From NCBI GenBank assembly GCA_030619095.1, contig JAUXCB010000072.1:1-7502 (forward strand): 7,502 nt of DNA. The letters run 5' to 3'. How positions within the stretch are numbered: position 1 is the first letter of the stretch; every line of letters begins with the position of its first letter. A program made the position numbers and the translations under genes. This document shows, piece after piece, positions 1 to 5,959 of the stretch. The notes below the pieces were generated by a model that saw only the letters and a program-made list of their open reading frames with translations, made no database searches and was not told where the DNA came from. The DNA is from Verrucomicrobiota bacterium. GTDB lineage: Bacteria > Verrucomicrobiota > Kiritimatiellia > Kiritimatiellales > Tichowtungiaceae.

Positions 1-1
1 G

Positions 2-244
2 ATGGTGGTGTACCTTTATGAAGTCATCGACGTTGTCTCCGGTCGGTACGACCAGCCCCAACTGATGGCGGCTCACTGGGGTATTGTGAACAGCAAGCGG
101 GTGAATCTTCAGATGAAGGTTGGCGATGAGGTGAGATTGGAACTGGAGCCTTACGCCAACCGGGGCGAATTGGAAGGGGAGCGGTTAGTGATGGAACTGT
201 CCGATATGCGCCACCCTCTTTTTTACGATTTGAATGGAAAATAG
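2..244 (+). CDS. C-terminal end of a paralogue of the 349-1752 propeller protein (5' partial)
   Basis: The reading frame is open from the window's left edge to a TAG stop at 242-244, so only the last 80 residues of a longer protein are visible and the first ATG seen here is probably an internal codon. These 80 residues align without gaps to residues 388-467 of the next protein, with 56 of 80 identical by my count. Shared blocks include YEVIDV, AHWGI, LELEPY, ELEGERLVME and HPLFYD. The two genes are therefore a tandem duplication, and by inference the missing upstream part also carries a membrane anchor and a propeller. The function of this C-terminal domain is unknown to me; the alternating hydrophobic pattern suggests a small beta-rich fold. 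It sits in the same orientation as the acetylation genes downstream and is probably co-transcribed with them. Confidence 0.8.
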   Translation: MVVYLYEVIDVVSGRYDQPQLMAAHWGIVNSKRVNLQMKVGDEVRLELEPYANRGELEGERLVMELSDMRHPLFYDLNGK

Positions 245-348
245 GCTCTTTTCGTTCTTTCTTCGCCTGTGATCTTGTGCGGCCTCATTTTCTATGAGAC
301 CCTGCCGCCTCTTTATATGAATGAATCTCAGGGGACAGGCATTCCGGA

Positions 349-1752
349 ATGATGACTCGAAGAATAAAATATATTTTGGCGGCCGTTTGCTGTGTTTTGA
401 CCATTTTCTTTGTCTCATTCGTCTGGTTGGGTTCTCGCGCCTCAGATGAGGCGGAGCAGCTCCGGCAGCTGGTCGATGCGCCGGCCCGAATGGTTTGGGT
501 TCGGCAAGCCAAGTCCGGGGCGAAGGATGTTTTTGCGCGGGGAGACCGCTTTCAGTTGATGGGGCTCGATACGGAAGACCGCATCGGAATCCGGGTGATT
601 CTTCATGGGATCGAGAATTATAACAAGCCGATGTTTACCTCGCGGGGGGATCGGATTGTTTTTAGCAATGTCCCTGAGGATAAAATTTATGCGGTGAACT
701 GGGACGGAACCGGGTTGCAGGAACTCCATTCCGGTCGTGCGGCTGAAGTGTGGATGGATGCGGCAACGGGGGTTGAGTGGGTGTATCGAATTCCGTCCGG
801 ACGAGCGGTGGCTGACGAGGCGGATAAAACACCTCTGACCCGCTTTCAGCTGGATAACCCCATGATGGAGGAGATGGTTTGGGACATCACCCCGGTGAAT
901 GCGGACACCATACAGCTTTCAGAAGACGGAGCCTATTTGTGCAGCCAGTTTCCCTGGCCGGAGGCCGGATTGCTCGACATTCAAAATGGAGAGATCATTC
1001 CGCTGGGAAAAGGCTGCTGGACATCCATGGCACCGGACAACAGCTATCTGATGTGGATTTTCGACGGCCCGCACCGAAATCTCATATTCCATTCCATGGA
1101 TAATAGACGGAAATGGTCTGTTAACATCAGTCAGGCTCCCAACGTGAAGGATCACGAGGTCTATCACCCGCGCTGGAGCAATCATGACCGCTTTATGTGC
1201 ATGACCGGGCCGTATGATCGCGGCATCATAGCCGGAGGTGGCGAGGTTAGCGTTTATGCCGGACGGTTTAACGAACAGATGACAGAGATTGAAGCGTGGG
1301 TTCGGGTGACCGATCATGGATTGGCCGATTTTTTCCCGGATCTGTGGATACAACCCGACAAGGGACGTTATCATGCGCCCGATATGGCAAGGGTCGGAAG
1401 CGCCATGGAGCCGGAGAAAATTGCCGGAGAGCGGTTGACCGTCGGCGTGAAGCTGGTGGAGTTGACTCTTGTGCCCTCATTGGAAGAGATTGCCCCCTAT
1501 ACGCAAACGCTGGTGGTTTACCGCTACGAAGTCATCGATGTTCTGTCCGGACACTATGACCGCCCGCAGATTCTGGTGGCCCACTGGGGGATTCTCGACC
1601 GGAAGAGGACGGATCTTCAGACGCGGGTTGGCGACACGGTTGAATTGGAGCTCGAACCCTACGGCAATCGGAATGAATTGGAAGGCGAACGGCTGGTGAT
1701 GGAGATTTCCGATATGCAACACCCCCTGTTTTATGATGTAAAGGGTCGCTAA
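349..1752 (+). CDS. Membrane-anchored beta-propeller-like protein with a conserved C-terminal domain, coupled to an MBOAT acyltransferase
   Basis: The 467-residue product starts with positive residues (MMTRR) and a hydrophobic segment at about 6-27, which looks like an uncleaved signal anchor; the rest would face the periplasm. Residues about 50-300 contain repeats typical of TolB/PD40 or WD40-like propeller blades: FTSRGDRIVFSN then IYAVNWDG (96-120), LSEDGAYLCSQ (190-200), MAPDNSYLMW (227-236) and HPRWSNHDRFMC (273-284). Residues about 360-467 form a separate domain shared with the upstream partial gene. No catalytic motif is evident. The start must be ATG 349 or 352, because an in-frame TGA lies at 322-324. 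The Shine-Dalgarno signal is poor: AGGGGA at 330-335 is too distant. The TAA stop at 1750-1752 directly abuts the next ATG, so tight coupling with the acyltransferase is likely. I infer a scaffold, glycan-binding or acceptor-presenting role; the family is not one I can name. Confidence 0.85.
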   Translation: MMTRRIKYILAAVCCVLTIFFVSFVWLGSRASDEAEQLRQLVDAPARMVWVRQAKSGAKDVFARGDRFQLMGLDTEDRIGIRVILHGIENYNKPMFTSRGDRIVFSNVPEDKIYAVNWDGTGLQELHSGRAAEVWMDAATGVEWVYRIPSGRAVADEADKTPLTRFQLDNPMMEEMVWDITPVNADTIQLSEDGAYLCSQFPWPEAGLLDIQNGEIIPLGKGCWTSMAPDNSYLMWIFDGPHRNLIFHSMDNRRKWSVNISQAPNVKDHEVYHPRWSNHDRFMCMTGPYDRGIIAGGGEVSVYAGRFNEQMTEIEAWVRVTDHGLADFFPDLWIQPDKGRYHAPDMARVGSAMEPEKIAGERLTVGVKLVELTLVPSLEEIAPYTQTLVVYRYEVIDVLSGHYDRPQILVAHWGILDRKRTDLQTRVGDTVELELEPYGNRNELEGERLVMEISDMQHPLFYDVKGR

Positions 1753-3210
1753 ATGGTATTCAGCTCGCACCTTTTTCTGTTCTGTTTTCTGCCGACGGTG
1801 CTGGCGGTTTATTACCTGTTGCCCCGTCGTGCCCGCAACGGATTTTTGGCATTGGTCAGCTACTGGTTTTATGGCTGGGCCAATCCGTTGTTTGTCTTCC
1901 TGCTGCTGTTTTCCACCGTCGTGGATTATATCGTGGGGCTGGTGTTGGCATCCGGAGCGGAGCGCGAAGCCGACGGTTCCCTCGGACTCCTTCGCAAAGA
2001 CCGCCCGCGTCGCGTCGGCGAAAAGGCCGCGCTGCTGGCCAGCTTGATCTGCAACCTCGGGCTGCTCGGCTTTTTCAAGTACTTCAACTTCGGCATCGAC
2101 AGCTACAACGGATGGGTCTCCACGCTCGGGCTGGAGTCGTGGCGGCTCGACATCATGCTGCGCGTCGTCCTGCCGCTCGGCATCAGCTTCTATACCTTCC
2201 AGTCCATGAGCTACACCATCGATGTCTACCGGGGGAACGCCCGAGCCATTCGCAACTTCGGCGACTTCGCCTGCTTCGTCTCCATGTTCCCGCAACTCGT
2301 CGCCGGGCCGATCATCCGCTTCACCGATGTGGCCGACCAGCTGCGCGGACGCACCGAGACCCTCACAAAATTCGCGCGCGGCACGCTCTTTTTCTGCATT
2401 GGATTGTCCAAAAAGATTTTGCTGGCCAATCCCTGCGGCAAAGTGGCCGACACCCTGTTCGACGGCGGCGTTCCCGCCTGTCTGGATGCGTGGTACGGGG
2501 TCACCTCCTACGCCTTCCAAATCTACTTCGATTTCAGCGCCTATTCCGATATGGCCATCGGCCTCGGTCTGATGCTCGGTTTTGTTTTCCCGAAAAACTT
2601 CGATTCGCCGTATCGCTCCAAATCGATCACGGAGTTCTGGCGGCGCTGGCACATTTCGCTCTCCACGTGGTTAAGGGATTATCTCTATCTTCCGCTCGGC
2701 GGAAACCGCCGCGGCGCGCGGCGCACCTATATCAACCTCATGCTCGTCATGCTGCTCGGCGGCCTGTGGCACGGCGCGGCATGGAAATTCATCATCTGGG
2801 GCGGAATGCATGGCGGCCTACTCGCACTCGAACGTCTTTTGGGCGAGCGCAACCCGTTCAGGCGGCTTCCCTCCCTCGTCCGCACAGGGCTCACCTTTAT
2901 CTTTGTCCTCTTCACCTGGGTCTTTTTTCGGGCAGCCGATCTTCCTTCGGCGGTTGTGTTCTGCAAAAGCCTGCTGGGGATCGGTACACCGTCCGACAGC
3001 GCACTGCTTCTGCGCGGCGTGGTGTTTAACCCCTATTATCTGATTACCTTTTCACTGTGCATCGTTGTGGTCTGGGCCGCACCGCAGACATGGGACTGGA
3101 CCCGCCGGATCACTGGGCCCAAAGTACTGGCCGCCTTTTCCTTGCTGGTGCTCTCCATCATGTTGCTGAGCATGCAGAGCTATAACCCCTTTATTTACTT
3201 CATTTTTTAG
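1753..3210 (+). CDS. AlgI-family MBOAT O-acyltransferase (inner-membrane acetyl transfer)
   Basis: This 485-residue polytopic membrane protein has the usual length of AlgI/DltB-type MBOAT proteins. It opens with the typical MVFSS...FLFCFLPTVLAVYYLLP start. Midway it carries the AlgI hallmark around residues 292-315 (EFWRRWHISLSTWLRDYLYL, then PLGGNRRG). The two conserved active-site-region histidines follow, His340 in GLWHGAAW and His353 in GGMHGG. Family members take an acetyl group from a cytoplasmic donor and pass it through the membrane to a periplasmic SGNH acetyltransferase, which acetylates a polysaccharide. ATG 1753 immediately follows the TAA of the propeller gene, and AAAGGG at about 1739-1744, inside that gene, gives a well-placed ribosome binding site. 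The AlgJ/X-like partner lies downstream. The acceptor glycan cannot be read from the sequence; alginate is not implied, and other exopolysaccharides are equally possible. Confidence 0.95.
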   Translation: MVFSSHLFLFCFLPTVLAVYYLLPRRARNGFLALVSYWFYGWANPLFVFLLLFSTVVDYIVGLVLASGAEREADGSLGLLRKDRPRRVGEKAALLASLICNLGLLGFFKYFNFGIDSYNGWVSTLGLESWRLDIMLRVVLPLGISFYTFQSMSYTIDVYRGNARAIRNFGDFACFVSMFPQLVAGPIIRFTDVADQLRGRTETLTKFARGTLFFCIGLSKKILLANPCGKVADTLFDGGVPACLDAWYGVTSYAFQIYFDFSAYSDMAIGLGLMLGFVFPKNFDSPYRSKSITEFWRRWHISLSTWLRDYLYLPLGGNRRGARRTYINLMLVMLLGGLWHGAAWKFIIWGGMHGGLLALERLLGERNPFRRLPSLVRTGLTFIFVLFTWVFFRAADLPSAVVFCKSLLGIGTPSDSALLLRGVVFNPYYLITFSLCIVVVWAAPQTWDWTRRITGPKVLAAFSLLVLSIMLLSMQSYNPFIYFIF

Positions 3211-3268
3211 CACCTTGCTCTTAAAATTTATGCACATTTAAATGGAATTTTTAAAAATATACAGGAGC

Positions 3269-3360
3269 GGGAGATTTCTCGCAGAGGCGCAAAGTTCGCA
3301 GAGAATATCGCCCTGCCGTAAAACTCTCTGCGTTCTCTGCGCCTCTGCGAGGGAGACTTT
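3269..3360. repeat. Long imperfect inverted repeat (palindromic intergenic element, possible terminator)
   Basis: The arms at 3278-3304 and 3325-3351 are reverse complements over 27 bases with 3 mismatches, separated by a 20-base spacer. They are built from short CTCTGCG / CGCAGAG units. Near-direct repeats flank the arms, GGGAGATTT at 3269-3277 and GGGAGACTTT at 3351-3360, resembling an imperfect target duplication or the element's own ends. Five T's follow (3358-3362), so the folded RNA could also act as an intrinsic terminator or attenuator between the MBOAT and SGNH genes. I recall similar CTCTGCG-rich palindromes scattered between genes in several bacterial groups, so a dispersed MITE- or REP-like element is the likely identity. 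That part is inference. Confidence 0.8.
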
Positions 3361-3395
3361 TTATTGATTCCGGCTCCGCCGGATTGGGAATGGTC

Positions 3396-4724
3396 ATGAG
3401 TGAGAAAAAAAACAGATTGACACGCGAAGAGCTGGCCAAGCAGGAGATGGATCAAACCACCGTCTCCCGGCCCTGCCGCGCTATGTTGGTTCTCCTCTTT
3501 GTGGTTCTGCTGCTGTCGGTTTCCGTCATTCAGGTTGCAGACGACATCGTTCAGCATGTTCACGGCATCCGGGAGGATGCCATCCCGGAATGTGTTCGGC
3601 TCCGCCCGTTATGGGAAGAGGCGCAGCAGACGTTCCACGGCTCGGAAGGATCTCTGTTTGCCCGCGCCGTGGAGGCCAATCGATCACTGCTCCGCGAAAT
3701 GGAAGCGTACGAAACCCGGATACAAGACGACTCCTGGCTGACCGGATTGGTTTTGCCGCAGGCGCAGCGCTTCTTCACGCGGCGGTTCGGTTTGGGAAAC
3801 GAAAAAGTCTACTGCGGGCAGGACGACGAACTCTTCTACCGGCCCGATGTCGATTTTGTAACCGGTCATGGATTTTTCGACCCGGCGCAAATGCACCGCC
3901 GCCGCCTCGCCAATACCGGCAGCCGCATCCCGCTCGAACCCGATCCGCTACCCGCCATTCGCCAATTCAACCGCGAGCTGAACGATCTCGGCATCCGGCT
4001 GATCCTTTTGCCCCTGCCAGCCAAACCCTCCATTCGAGCGAAAGGGTTATATGCCCGATATCCCGACGGAAGCCTGCCGCAGAATCCTTCGTACGATCCA
4101 TTTCTCGCTCTGCTTCGCGATGAGGGCATTGAGGTCTTCGACTGTCGTCCCATTCTCTCCGGCATGGAAGACGAGAGCTTCTTGAAGCAGGATACCCACT
4201 GGACACCCGCCGCTGCCGAACGAACGGCGGAGGCACTGGCACAGAAGATTTTCGCCCTGAATCTGTTGCCGGAGAAGCCATCGATGGACTACATGCGCCG
4301 TGCCGTCGGCGCGGCCAACAAAGGGGACACCGCGGTGCTCCTTCGTCTGCCGCCGGGAACCAAACGCTACCGACTGGAGCGGGTGGAATTGCAGCAGGTG
4401 ACGCAGAAAGACAACACCCTTTGGAAGAGCGAGCCGAAAGCCGACATCCTCTTGCTGGGCGATAGCTTTTCAAACATCTATTCGCTTCCGGCACTCAACT
4501 GGGGACTCTCTGCAGGCTTCGCCGAACAGCTTTCCTATCACCTTCAGCGTCCGTTGGATCGCATTTCGTTTAATGACAACGGATCGTACGCCACGCGCCG
4601 CGAACTCGCCCGTCGTTTGGCCATCGGAGAGAATCCGCTCCAAGGCAAAAAGATCCTCATCTGGGAGTTTGCCGCCCGAGAGTTCGCACAGGGCGATTGG
4701 AAAAAAATCTCCATTTTACCCTGA
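3396..4724 (+). CDS. AlgJ/AlgX-like SGNH-fold O-acetyltransferase, membrane-anchored
   Basis: The 442-residue product has an N-terminal cytoplasmic stretch, one membrane segment at about 29-47 and a large periplasmic domain, as in AlgJ. The catalytic triad is visible: Asp266 and His268 in KQDTHW, and Ser357 in LLLGDSFSN. The order (DxH first, GDS about 90 residues later) is that of Pseudomonas AlgX (D174/H176/S269) and AlgJ, not that of ordinary GDSL esterases. It should take acetyl groups delivered by the MBOAT protein at 1753-3210 and transfer them to a glycan hydroxyl. I chose ATG 3396 because GGGA at 3386-3389 lies 6 bases upstream; ATG 3390 and TTG 3384 are in frame but poorly placed. 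A small hairpin (CCGGC-TCC-GCCGG, 3370-3382) and the long inverted repeat precede it, so its expression may be partly uncoupled from the MBOAT gene. Confidence 0.93.
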   Translation: MSEKKNRLTREELAKQEMDQTTVSRPCRAMLVLLFVVLLLSVSVIQVADDIVQHVHGIREDAIPECVRLRPLWEEAQQTFHGSEGSLFARAVEANRSLLREMEAYETRIQDDSWLTGLVLPQAQRFFTRRFGLGNEKVYCGQDDELFYRPDVDFVTGHGFFDPAQMHRRRLANTGSRIPLEPDPLPAIRQFNRELNDLGIRLILLPLPAKPSIRAKGLYARYPDGSLPQNPSYDPFLALLRDEGIEVFDCRPILSGMEDESFLKQDTHWTPAAAERTAEALAQKIFALNLLPEKPSMDYMRRAVGAANKGDTAVLLRLPPGTKRYRLERVELQQVTQKDNTLWKSEPKADILLLGDSFSNIYSLPALNWGLSAGFAEQLSYHLQRPLDRISFNDNGSYATRRELARRLAIGENPLQGKKILIWEFAAREFAQGDWKKISILP

Positions 4725-4730
4725 CCCATT

Positions 4731-4831
4731 TGTCCCGAGCCTGTCGAGGGGGCCCGTGCGTTCGGGAATGGCGGCTTTCTCTTCGAGTTAAGCCGCACTA
4801 CAGCGAGTAGGTGGCTCAAAAATGTAGTGCG
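4731..4831. repeat. Cluster of palindromes in the convergent intergenic gap
   Basis: Three repeat-like pieces follow one another. At 4731-4752 is a stretch containing GAGCCTGTCGAGGG, close to a GAGCCTGTCGAAGG motif that I recall as a common dispersed repeat in many bacteria. At 4771-4796 is a hairpin with a perfect 7-base stem (GCGGCTT / AAGCCGC, 12-base loop). At 4794-4831 is another with a perfect 9-base stem (CGCACTACA / TGTAGTGCG, 20-base loop). The last stem overlaps the terminator stem that begins near 4827, so the two cannot form fully at once. The gap between the SGNH gene and the convergent glycosyltransferase gene contains nothing else recognisable. Confidence 0.65.
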
Positions 4832-4860
4832 TGTGACCCGTATCCGGGCACGCGCCTTTT
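4827..4860 (+). terminator. Probable intrinsic terminator after the SGNH acetyltransferase gene
   Basis: GCGTG (4829-4833) pairs with CACGC (4849-4853), and CCCG (4837-4840) pairs with CGGG (4845-4848) around a TATC loop, with a 3-base bulge (TGA) on the left arm. TTTT follows at 4857-4860 and another T-run at 4864-4867. It sits between two convergent genes. On the opposite strand the same stem is followed some bases later by ATTTTTG, so it may work in both directions. Confidence 0.5.
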
Positions 4861-5559
4861 CTAGTTTTGAGGGAGTTCTTTGACCCGCTGGATTCTGGCT
4901 TTCTGGAGCAGCTTCAGGAGCAGTCTAAAGAAATGGAACTGGAGAAGTCCGACCGGTCTGGAGAGCAGGTACGGGCCGGCGATTCGATCGGCGGATTGGT
5001 ACCCTCGGTTTCCGGAGCGGTGCTCGTGATGGGTTTGGATGCATCGGGAGGGGTTTAGTACCCGGTAGCGTTTGGAAAAAAAGAGAAAGGCGAGGCGGTT
5101 TTCGCAGCCGGGAATCCCCATCGGGAACGTGCAGTCTTTAAGCGGTTCAGCTTGTCCGAAGAAGAGCCATGAGTCCTGTGCGTCGCCCTGATCCGCCTTG
5201 TATAGTTTTCCGTCTGCTTCCCGGCGTGTCAGGCTCAGCAGGTCGTACGGCCCCGGATTGAGCCACTTGATTTTCTGAAGGCTGTCATCGAACCAGATAT
5301 CGTTATTGGAAAGCAGATTGAAGCCCTCTGGGTTCAGGTACTGGATGTAGGCGGAAAAGTCGGGGCGGCTGTGGATGGAAACAACCTGCACCTTTGGGTC
5401 TTTCAGAAGCTCTTGCCGGGGAAATCCCTCGTCGAGTACAACAACCTCCGAGATGTGCGGGTTGGCGATGTTGTTGCGCAGGCAGACGGCGATTTCATCA
5501 AGCCGTTCGCCTTCTTCCATCGAATACAGATTGATCAGAAGTCGGATTTTCTTTTTCAT
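4861..5559 (-). CDS. Predicted GT-A-like glycosyltransferase, 232 residues
   Basis: The N-terminus (MKKKIRLLINLYSM, then ERLDEIAVCLRNNI) resembles the first strand and helix of a nucleotide-sugar-binding GT-A fold. Other visible blocks are VVVLDEG at 39-45, SNNDIWFDDSL at 84-94 (a DxD-like metal and nucleotide site), SLTRRE at 109-114, QDSWLF at 128-133, FPMGIPGCENRLA at 145-157 and a His-rich HHEHRSGNRGY at 177-187. I recall this order of motifs (N-D-I-x-F-D, Q-D-S-W, G-C-E/D-N-R, H-x-H) from small uncharacterised glycosyltransferases. Donor and acceptor sugars are unknown. The frame stays open up to ATG 5643, but those extra 28 codons cover hairpin leader sequence and look non-coding. I therefore prefer ATG 5559, although its own ribosome binding site is weak (AGAAG). 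The gene is convergent with the acetylation locus, so a shared glycan pathway is only inference. Confidence 0.75.
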   Translation of the reverse strand: MKKKIRLLINLYSMEEGERLDEIAVCLRNNIANPHISEVVVLDEGFPRQELLKDPKVQVVSIHSRPDFSAYIQYLNPEGFNLLSNNDIWFDDSLQKIKWLNPGPYDLLSLTRREADGKLYKADQGDAQDSWLFFGQAEPLKDCTFPMGIPGCENRLAFLFFSKRYRVLNPSRCIQTHHEHRSGNRGYQSADRIAGPYLLSRPVGLLQFHFFRLLLKLLQKARIQRVKELPQN

Positions 5560-5618
5560 GTTCTTCTGGATTTGTTCGTGACAACGGACGAGCCCGAAGG
5601 GAGTTGGCCTCCGATCAA
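5556..5618 (-). other. Possible 20-codon leader ORF and hairpin before the glycosyltransferase
   Basis: On the minus strand a strong Shine-Dalgarno sequence (AAGGAG, 5628-5633) lies 9 bases before a TTG codon at 5616-5618. That frame runs 20 codons (MIGGQLPSGSSVVTNKSRRT) and its TGA stop overlaps the glycosyltransferase ATG as ATGA. The same DNA forms a hairpin: GATCAA / TTGATC (5613-5628, 4-base loop), extended by CTCC / GGAG, with the Shine-Dalgarno partly in the bulge. Such an arrangement could couple translation, but short ORFs of this kind also arise by chance and no homologue is known to me. Confidence 0.2.
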
Positions 5619-5670
5619 GAGATTGATCTCCTTCGGAGTTCATAAACCAGTAGGTTTAAAAGGTAACAGA

Positions 5671-5701
5671 AATAAAAAACGGGGCAAGCATGGGCTTGGC
5701 C
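5671..5701 (-). terminator. Intrinsic terminator on the minus strand
   Basis: Read on the minus strand, GG-C-CAAGC pairs with GCTTG-CC around a CCAT loop, with one bulged C, and is followed by CCG and then TTTTTTATT. The stem and six-T tract are a classic intrinsic terminator. It lies 3 bases after the TGA at 5705-5707 of a 61-codon ORF and upstream of the glycosyltransferase, so it would end a separate minus-strand transcript that starts to its right. A structure this well formed suggests that such a transcript exists or once existed. Confidence 0.65.
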
Positions 5702-5704
5702 AGA

Positions 5705-5890
5705 TCAGGCTTTCCTGCAGTAGTTCGAGGAGTTTTTGAACCCATTTTTCTCGGATTTGACCGCGATCCATATCGTTTCCAATAGACCCAAGCCGCGTTG
5801 CAAAAGGATCCTAGGTAGCGAAAAGAGGCTTTCGATTTGCATCTCAAGGAATGTGCGTTTAGATTCATCCACAGAAACAGGGATATGCAC
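5705..5890 (-). pseudogene. 61-codon ORF, possible decayed gene remnant or small transcript
   Basis: From GTG 5890 the minus strand encodes 61 residues (beginning MHIPVSVDESKRTFLEMQIE) with the stop at 5705-5707, directly before the terminator. An in-frame TAA lies just upstream at 5897-5899 and there is no good ribosome binding site. A second frame over 5660-5780 gives a helix-like stretch (REKWVQKLLELLQESLIW) that could be the continuation after a frameshift near the A-run in GAGAAAAATGGG, but it reads through the terminator. I recognise no family. The position before a good terminator supports a former gene end, a tiny protein, or a small RNA; I cannot decide between them. Confidence 0.25.
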
Positions 5891-5949
5891 TTGGCGTTAC
5901 CGGGAGTTCAGAAAGCACTCATTCTCCAGTCAAGTCCCCAAACAATATC

Positions 5950-5954
5950 AGGAG
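5950..5954 (+). promoter_or_regulatory. topA ribosome binding site
   Basis: AGGAG lies 5 bases before ATG 5960. It is the clearest Shine-Dalgarno site in the window and fixes the topA start. Confidence 0.8.
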
Positions 5955-5959
5955 ATCGA

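Larger units (their letters stand above)
5560..5959. other. 400-base gap without a confident gene, between the glycosyltransferase and topA
   Basis: The two flanking genes are divergent, so promoters for both should lie here. I see no strong -35/-10 pair. The best plus-strand candidate is TTGACC (5757-5762) with AATAGA 18 bases later, which is weak. On the minus strand TTGACT followed after 17 bases by TGAACT, at about 5902-5930, is also weak. Other contents are three hairpins (5613-5628; 5643-5658, TAAACC-AGTA-GGTTTA; and a terminator at 5671-5701), a 61-codon minus-strand ORF, and the topA ribosome binding site. No tRNA, CRISPR or insertion-sequence end was found. Confidence 0.6.

Noticed and set aside
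1477..2652. 391-codon open frame on the minus strand
   Set aside because: It lies antisense to the clear MBOAT gene and the end of the propeller gene. Its translation is rich in G, A, E, Q and V with no domain, as expected from a frame opposite a gene with G/C-rich third positions.
2112..3029. 305-codon plus-strand frame inside the MBOAT gene
   Set aside because: The Arg/His/Ala-rich translation lacks any motif and overlaps the highly conserved AlgI signature in another frame.
3278..3351. CRISPR-like short repeats (CTCTGCG units)
   Set aside because: There is only one inverted pair, with no regular direct repeats and unique spacers and no cas genes nearby.
5560..5643. N-terminal extension of the glycosyltransferase to ATG 5643
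   Set aside because: The extra 28 codons span a hairpin and a Shine-Dalgarno-like site and show no similarity to a glycosyltransferase start; there is no ribosome binding site before 5643.
5660..5780. Resemblance of a minus-strand stretch (WVQKLLELL) to the C-terminus of the glycosyltransferase (RVKELPQN), hinting at a second copy
   Set aside because: The match covers only about 24 bases and needs several gaps; it is easily chance between two amphipathic helices.
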